NCBI RefSeq assembly: GCF_037414475.1
Contig: NZ_CP147913.1
Span: forward strand, 434,001-498,000
Reading direction: 5' to 3'
Length of the DNA: 64,000 nucleotides
Origin: Myxococcus stipitatus
Lineage (GTDB): Bacteria > Myxococcota > Myxococcia > Myxococcales > Myxococcaceae
Shown: piece by piece, positions 59,020 to 64,000 of the stretch
How the letters are laid out: every line of letters starts with the position of its first letter
Position numbering within the stretch: the first letter of the stretch is position 1
Position numbers and translations under genes: made by a program
Notes under the pieces: generated by a model
Told to the model about the DNA's origin: nothing
What the model saw: the letters and a program-made list of their open reading frames with translations, nothing else
Databases searched by the model: none

Positions 59020-60702
59020 CTAGAAGACGAATGGAAAGCGCACGGCTCCCCCCTGCTCCTGGTGCTTGGGGAAGACCCACGCGCGGACGCGTCCTTCGAT
59101 GCAGCGCGCGAACGCGGTGCCCTTCAACGAGGCCGTCTCCGTCACGACTTCATCCACTTCGCCACTCGGGAGGATGGTCCAGCGGACCACCACGCGAGTG
59201 CCCTCGTCCACCGGACGCGGCTTGGCGTTGGCGCAGGAGGTGACTTCGCCCTTCTTGGCGAGCACCACCTCGAAGACATCCGACTGCGTGAGCGTCACGC
59301 GAGGATTCTGGATGGGCGCCACGGGAGGGACATAGGCGGTCCGAGGAGCCTCTCGCCGTCCCGAGCCCGCCACGGGCCCCGACAGCGCCCGGTCGAAGTC
59401 CTCGTCGAGCCCCAGGTCATCATCCGACGCCGGCTGAGAAGGAACATTCGCCGAAGCCGCGGTGGGAGCCGGTGGCGGCGCCGTGGGCTTCTTGCTGGAA
59501 CCCAACTTCATCTCGGGCATCCGCGGCGCGACGGCGGCGACGCGCGGCGCGGGTTCGACCTCCCGCTCCACGCGAGACGTGGACGACGTGCCCACCAACG
59601 AGGTCGCGAGCCCCCCACCCGTGGGCGCCATCACCGGCAACGCGCCGCCTCGCTCCACCGCCGCCACCCCCGTGAGCGACGGACGCGCGGCCCCTCCGCC
59701 GCCCACCATGGCGCTGGAGCCTTCGCTCGCACGCGCCGCGGAGGCCTTCTCCACGGCGGCCACCGCCGCGCCCCCCACCGCCGCCGGAACTCCGGCTGTT
59801 TGGGAAGCGTCCGCGACAGGCGCGGGAGCGGAAGGCACGGGCGCCGCATTCACGACGGGAGCCACCGGAGAAGGAACAGCCGGAGTCACCGCGACAGGCG
59901 CCACGTCCTTCGTGCGCGACAGCACCGCAGAGATTCCGCTCCACCCACCCATCAGCCCCATCACCAGCGCGACCGTCACGCCGCCCGCGACACCGCCGGC
60001 CAGGGTGTACCACCAGCCACTCAACCGCCAACGCGCCTCGACCTGCTCCGACGCGGCGGTGACCTCCGCGAGCACCGCGTGTGCCCCCACGGGGTCCACC
60101 GGAACACTCACCACCTGAGGCGCGGCGATCACCACGGGCGCGACCGAGGCGGCCGCCTGGCTCAGCGGCGCGAGATCAGGCCCGTCCGCCAGCGCGCTCA
60201 AGGCCGCGTCCACGGCCGCGCTCAGCTCCTGCGGCAGCGGCGCGAACGTCTCGATCAGCTCGGGAACCTGTCCCAACGGAAGCCACGCGGCGAACCCCTT
60301 GCGCCAGCACATCGAGTCCGGGCCGAGCTCCCCACGCTCCCAGTGCCCCTTCAGGGCCTGCTCATCGAGAGGGCCCACCGAGTTGGCGCCCAGCACGACG
60401 AACCAGGCGTGCTTCTCCGCCGGAGCGCTCACCGGCGCGGGGGCTTCCTCCAACACGGATGACACCAGCGAGCGACGCACACCCTTGTGCAACCGCTCTC
60501 CGTGCACATCCCCTCGAACACGCGACGCCGACGCCGCGGGGACACGCGGGTTCTTGTCCGTGCGCAGCTTGCCGACGAAGACGTCGAGTTCAGCGTCCGA
60601 CACACCACCGAACACGGGAGTGCCTCCGCCATCCGGCTCCGAGGACCCCGTCTCCGGAGCCGCTCCTGGAGGGACTTTTCCATCCCGTGAGTCGCCGACC
60701 AT
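59020..60702 (-). CDS. GYF-domain protein with TonB-like AgmX/PglI C-terminal domain
   Basis: 560 residues from ATG 60702 (AAGGAGTGGG upstream). A GYF_2-type domain spans about 99-150 (HAWFVVLGANSVGPL, WRKGFAAWLPLGQVPEL). A single membrane helix lies at about 230-255. Long Ala/Pro-rich linker segments follow, and the last 95 residues match the AgmX/PglI C-terminal (TonB-like) domain, ending AFARCIEGRVRAWVFPKH. In Myxococcus, AgmX and related proteins contribute to gliding motility or envelope work. No motility partner is adjacent. Confidence 0.8.
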   Translation of the reverse strand: MVGDSRDGKVPPGAAPETGSSEPDGGGTPVFGGVSDAELDVFVGKLRTDKNPRVPAASASRVRGDVHGERLHKGVRRSLVSSVLEEAPAPVSAPAEKHAWFVVLGANSVGPLDEQALKGHWERGELGPDSMCWRKGFAAWLPLGQVPELIETFAPLPQELSAAVDAALSALADGPDLAPLSQAAASVAPVVIAAPQVVSVPVDPVGAHAVLAEVTAASEQVEARWRLSGWWYTLAGGVAGGVTVALVMGLMGGWSGISAVLSRTKDVAPVAVTPAVPSPVAPVVNAAPVPSAPAPVADASQTAGVPAAVGGAAVAAVEKASAARASEGSSAMVGGGGAARPSLTGVAAVERGGALPVMAPTGGGLATSLVGTSSTSRVEREVEPAPRVAAVAPRMPEMKLGSSKKPTAPPPAPTAASANVPSQPASDDDLGLDEDFDRALSGPVAGSGRREAPRTAYVPPVAPIQNPRVTLTQSDVFEVVLAKKGEVTSCANAKPRPVDEGTRVVVRWTILPSGEVDEVVTETASLKGTAFARCIEGRVRAWVFPKHQEQGGAVRFPFVF

Positions 60703-60988
60703 TCGCCCACTCCTTGCGTCCACCCTGCCCCACCACCAACCGAACCCCATCAATGGAATGCCGACGCGCGATTTCGTCAACGGCGAGTCTCTGCGCGAAG
60801 GTGGCCAGGGTCCACACCCGTGAGGCATCCGGGGTGGATATCTCCATTCTCAATCGTGCCGGAAAGACACACCACCACACACTCAACCACCTGCGCGGAG
60901 AATGACCTCCACGCGCGCCTGGGTCACAGGCGCGTCGGCACAATAACAGCCACGGGTGACATTTGCCCTGGTTGTGAGGGCTCGAGGG
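60703..60988 (-). promoter_or_regulatory. Upstream region of the GYF/AgmX gene and end of the pnt operon
   Basis: 286 bp without a gene. The left part upstream of the GYF/AgmX gene (60720-60900) is somewhat A/T richer (GGATATCTCCATTCTCAATC) and should hold its promoter. A hairpin near the pntB stop is listed separately. Nothing else is recognised. Confidence 0.4.
60914..60934 (-). terminator. Candidate terminator hairpin after pntB
   Basis: An 8-bp inverted repeat (CGCGCCTG and CAGGCGCG) with a 5-nt loop, 55 bp beyond the pntB stop. There is no T tract, so it is a weak terminator candidate. Confidence 0.4.
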
Positions 60989-62440
60989 CTATTCCTTGAG
61001 GGCGGAGGTGAACTGCATCAGCGTCTTCTTCGCGTCACCCAGCACCATCATCGTGTTGGAGCGCACGAAGAGCTCGTTCTCGATGCCAGCGAAGCCCGCG
61101 TTGAGCGAGCGCTTGAGCACGACACAGGTCTTCGCCATGTCCGCGGAGAGGATGGGCATGCCGTAGATGGGGCTGCTCTGGTTGGAGCGCGCGGCCGGAT
61201 TGACCACGTCGTTGGCGCCCACTACCAAGGCCACGTCGGTCGCGGTGAAGTCGTCGTTGATGACGTCCAGGTCGAACAGGTGGTCATACGGGACGTTGGC
61301 TTCCGCGAGCAGCACGTTCATGTGCCCGGGCATGCGGCCGGCCACCGGGTGGATGGCGTAGCGCACGTCGCAACCGTTGGCCTGGAGGACGTTGGCCAGG
61401 TCGCGCACCGCGTGCTGAGCTTGCGACACGGCCATGCCGTATCCCGGTACGACGATGACGGAGCGCGCCGCGCGCAGCACCTCCGCGGCCTCCTCCACGC
61501 TGCCCACGTTCGGCGCCGGGCCCGACGGCGCCGCGCCCTCGGTGACGGCCTTGCCTTCCGGCACCGCGCCGAACGCGCCGAACAGCACGTTGGAGAACGA
61601 GCGGTTCATCGCCTTGGACATCATCATGCCGAGCAGGAAGCCGGAGAAGCCGTCCAGCGCGCCGCAGATGATGAGCACGTTGTTGTCCAGCGCGAACCCC
61701 GTGGCCGAGGCCGCGAGGCCCGCGTAGGAGTTGAGCAAGCAGATGACCACCGGCATGTCCGCGCCGCCGATGGGCAGGACCAGCAGCACGCCCAGCAACA
61801 CCCCCAACGCCGCCACCGCATAGAAGGCCCAGGACGCGCCCGGCGAATAGACCAGCAGTCCGATGAGGCCCAGCGTGCCGGCGATCATCGCCAGGTTCGA
61901 CAGGTTCTGCAGCGGATAGGTGACGGGCCGTCCGGTGATGAAGCCCTGCAGCTTTCCAAACGCCATCAAGCTGCCGGTGAAGGTCAACGCGCCCAGCGCC
62001 ACCTCCAGGCCCGTGGCGGTGATGCGCAGCGTCCCCATCTCCGGACCGCCGTGGTTCAGGTACTCGACCACGCCGACCAGCGCCACCGCGAGTCCACCAA
62101 AGGCATGCGACAGCGCGATGCGCTCCGGCATCTTCGTCATGGGAATCCACAGGCCCATGGCCGTTCCCACGCCCGTGCCGATGAGGAGGGCCACGACAAT
62201 CCACTCCCACCGCACGATGATGCCCTTCTCCACGCCGAACAGCAGCGTGCCGGCCACGGCGGCCACCATGCCTATCTCCGCCAGCAGCACACCCCGGCGC
62301 GCCGTCTGCGCGTCGCCCAGGTCCTTCAGGCCCAGGACGAAGAGGATGGAGGCGGTCAGATACAAGAGCTGGACGAAGGTCTCCGCCGTGGAGAGCGCTC
62401 CGACGACGGCCTGTGCGACCTGCGGCTGAGCGGGCGTCAT
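60989..62440 (-). CDS. pntB: NAD(P) transhydrogenase subunit beta
   Basis: 483 residues. Nine or so membrane helices fill residues 10-270, then the NADP(H)-binding domain III (VIVVPGYGMAVSQAQHAVRD, GRMPGHMNVLLAEANVPYD, ALVVGANDVVNPAA). The complex transfers hydride between NADH and NADP+ using the proton gradient. Its start overlaps the pntAB stop by 4 bp (ATGA). Length fits the family. It is the last gene of the operon. Confidence 0.95.
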   Translation of the reverse strand: MTPAQPQVAQAVVGALSTAETFVQLLYLTASILFVLGLKDLGDAQTARRGVLLAEIGMVAAVAGTLLFGVEKGIIVRWEWIVVALLIGTGVGTAMGLWIPMTKMPERIALSHAFGGLAVALVGVVEYLNHGGPEMGTLRITATGLEVALGALTFTGSLMAFGKLQGFITGRPVTYPLQNLSNLAMIAGTLGLIGLLVYSPGASWAFYAVAALGVLLGVLLVLPIGGADMPVVICLLNSYAGLAASATGFALDNNVLIICGALDGFSGFLLGMMMSKAMNRSFSNVLFGAFGAVPEGKAVTEGAAPSGPAPNVGSVEEAAEVLRAARSVIVVPGYGMAVSQAQHAVRDLANVLQANGCDVRYAIHPVAGRMPGHMNVLLAEANVPYDHLFDLDVINDDFTATDVALVVGANDVVNPAARSNQSSPIYGMPILSADMAKTCVVLKRSLNAGFAGIENELFVRSNTMMVLGDAKKTLMQFTSALKE

Positions 62441-62730
62441 CGCGCACCTCCCTTCTTCTTGAACATGCGCAACATGCGGTCGGTGATGAGGAACCCGCCG
62501 ATGACGTTGATGCTCGCGGCGAGCACCGCCACCGCGCCCAGCACCGTGGACAACGTCCCGAAGTGTCCGCCCGCCGCCAGCAGCGAGCCCACCAGGGAGA
62601 TTCCGGAGATGGCGTTGGTGAAGGCCATCAGCGGCGTGTGCAACAGGTGAGGCACCTTGGAGATGACCTGGTAGCCCGTGAAGGCCGCCAGGAAGAAGAC
62701 GTAGAGGCCGAAGATGAGCGTCAGCGACAT
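62437..62730 (-). CDS. pntAB: NAD(P) transhydrogenase subunit alpha 2 (membrane part)
   Basis: 97 residues with three membrane helices (FGLYVFFLAAFTGYQVI; SGISLVGSLLAAGG; VLGAVAVLAASINVIGGFLI) and the family motif HTPLMAFTNAISGI. It supplies the proton-channel helices of the alpha subunit in the three-gene form of the enzyme. It begins 1 bp after the pntAA stop and overlaps pntB by 4 bp. Confidence 0.95.
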   Translation of the reverse strand: MSLTLIFGLYVFFLAAFTGYQVISKVPHLLHTPLMAFTNAISGISLVGSLLAAGGHFGTLSTVLGAVAVLAASINVIGGFLITDRMLRMFKKKGGAR

Positions 62731-62731
62731 G

Positions 62732-63871
62732 TCACCCCTCCCTCATGGCCACATCCGCCACGGCCGGGTGGACCACGTCCCCGCCACGGGTGATGAGCAT
62801 GCCCTTCACGATTTCATCCGAGACATCCAGCTTGAGCACGCCGTCCTTGTCGGTGACGTGCCCGAGCAACTTCTCCATGTTGCGTGAGTACATCGCGCTC
62901 GCATGCACCGAGAGCTGACTGGGCAGGTTGCGCTCACCGATGACGGTGACCCCTGTCTCCGTGCGGTAGCGCTCTCCGGGCCGCGTCAGCTCACAGTTGC
63001 CGCCCTGTTCCGCGGCGATATCCACCACCACCGAGCCGCTCTTCATCCGCCGCACCATGTCCGCGGGCAGGAGCAGCGGCGCGCGCCGTCCCGGAACCAG
63101 CGCCGTGGTGATGACCGCGTCCGACTTCGCCACGTGCGCCGCCAGCACCTCGGCCTGCTTGCGTTTGGCCTCGTCGCTCAGCTCCTTCGCATAGCCGCCG
63201 GAGCCGGCCGCGTCCTCGATGTCGATGTTGACGAAGCGCGCGCCCAGGCTCTCCACCTGCTCCTTCACCACCTTGCGGACGTCGTACGCCTCCACCACCG
63301 CGCCCAGCCGGCGCGCCGTGGCGATGGCCTGCAAGCCCGCCACTCCCGCGCCCAGCACCAGCACCTTCGCGGGAGGAATGGTGCCGGCCGCCGTCATCAG
63401 CATGGGGAACAACCGGGGCAGCGCCTCCGCCGCCAGCAGCACCGCGCGATAGCCCGCGATGGTGGCCTGCGAGCTGAGCACATCCATCATCTGCGCCAAC
63501 GTCGTGCGCGGAATCATGTCCGTGGCCAGCAGCGTCACCTTCCGCCGCGCCACCTCCTTCGCCAGCTTCGGATTCGACATGGGATATGCCAGGCTCACCA
63601 ACACCGAATCCGCCTTGAGCCGCTCCACCTCCGCCGCCTCTGGCGGCTGGATTTTGAGCAGCACATCGGCCGCGGCGTAGACGGCCTCGGTGCTCGATTC
63701 GATGCGTGCGCCCGCACCGCGGAACTCCTCGTCGGAGCACTCCGCGCCCAGGCCCGCACCCGCCTCAACCACCACTTCGTGCTTCTTGCCGACGAGGCGT
63801 TTCACGCTCTCCGCCACGAGCGCGACCCGCCTTTCGCCCGGCACTGTTTCACGGGGGATGGCGATGATCAT
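62732..63871 (-). CDS. pntAA: NAD(P) transhydrogenase subunit alpha 1
   Basis: 379 residues from ATG 63871, giving the normal MIIAIPRE start; an ATG at 63883 adds four residues. The alanine-dehydrogenase/PNT N-terminal domain and the NAD-binding domain (VLVLGAGVAGLQAIATARRL) are present, with VVDIAAEQGGNCELTRPGE as a diagnostic block. It binds NAD(H) and starts the pntAA-pntAB-pntB operon. The 129 bp upstream within the window would contain the operon promoter; hexamers were not fixed. Confidence 0.95.
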   Translation of the reverse strand: MIIAIPRETVPGERRVALVAESVKRLVGKKHEVVVEAGAGLGAECSDEEFRGAGARIESSTEAVYAAADVLLKIQPPEAAEVERLKADSVLVSLAYPMSNPKLAKEVARRKVTLLATDMIPRTTLAQMMDVLSSQATIAGYRAVLLAAEALPRLFPMLMTAAGTIPPAKVLVLGAGVAGLQAIATARRLGAVVEAYDVRKVVKEQVESLGARFVNIDIEDAAGSGGYAKELSDEAKRKQAEVLAAHVAKSDAVITTALVPGRRAPLLLPADMVRRMKSGSVVVDIAAEQGGNCELTRPGERYRTETGVTVIGERNLPSQLSVHASAMYSRNMEKLLGHVTDKDGVLKLDVSDEIVKGMLITRGGDVVHPAVADVAMREG

Positions 63872-64000
63872 GCATGCCAGCATAGGTCAATCCCTCCACG
63901 CCCATTCAATCCCTGGCGACGACAGGCTTTTCCCCCACCACACCGTGTCTGGAGAGGCATTGTGGTTTGTAGTGGGTTTCCACCACGTGAATCGCGGCCC

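Overview
The window looks like a chromosomal segment of a myxobacterium, most likely Myxococcus or a close relative. The evidence is very high GC with strong third-position G/C bias, a MYXO-CTERM sorting tail, a CPBP-type protease resembling the myxosortase MrtX beside a trypsin-like partner, an AgmX/PglI C-terminal domain, many secreted proteases, and signalling proteins built from MshEN, HD, receiver-like and DUF4388 modules. No rRNA, tRNA, CRISPR array, prophage or intact insertion sequence was recognised.

Layout. 1-5.6 kb: end of a FAD-dependent oxidoreductase, a small GYF-like membrane protein, an RlmI-like methyltransferase with altered motifs, a YhaM-like OB/HD exoribonuclease and an MshEN-HD-receiver-DUF4388 signalling protein. 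5.5-14 kb: mostly minus-strand housekeeping genes (tatD, a HEAT protein, metG, holB-holA), plus an NRDE protein, a HTH-less AraC-type cupin and a small methyltransferase-like protein. 14-19 kb: a MscS channel with a cyclic-nucleotide domain, a conserved hypothetical and a MacB/FtsX-type permease. 19.2-26.2 kb: a compact plus-strand accessory cluster (SGNH-like hydrolase, two left-handed beta-helix acyltransferases, an acyl carrier protein, an AsnB-type amidotransferase, an AMP-forming ligase and a NadE-like PP-loop enzyme). This is the best candidate for an undescribed pathway, probably acyl or amide decoration of a glycan or a small metabolite. 26-37 kb: secreted proteins, including a signal-less SLT-LysM-C39-like wall enzyme and a 1667-residue M36 metalloprotease with four PKD/REJ-like repeats and MYXO-CTERM. 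37-46 kb: a two-component pair, a TonB-like protein, a TPR lipoprotein, an alpha/beta hydrolase coupled to a hybrid histidine kinase, and a TIGR02757 protein. 46-52 kb: an M28 peptidase, a MogA/MoaB domain carrying about 315 His-rich residues, a Rieske protein and polX. 52-58.5 kb: a trypsin-like pseudoprotease with the putative myxosortase, twin zinc-finger RDD membrane proteins, an M4 metalloprotease with an internal P-domain, and an S37-type lipoprotein peptidase. 58.6-63.9 kb: a DUF1330 protein, a GYF/AgmX-type protein and the pntAA-pntAB-pntB transhydrogenase operon.

How the parts fit. Four secreted or putatively secreted peptidases plus a wall-degrading enzyme suit a predatory, saprophytic lifestyle. 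The putative myxosortase could process the MYXO-CTERM protease in the same window. ATGA-type overlaps suggest translational coupling in holB-holA, the HEAT protein with tatD, the two acyltransferases, the kinase-regulator pair, the hybrid kinase with the hydrolase, the pseudoprotease with the myxosortase, and pntAB-pntB. All functions are inferred from sequence patterns; no database search was run.
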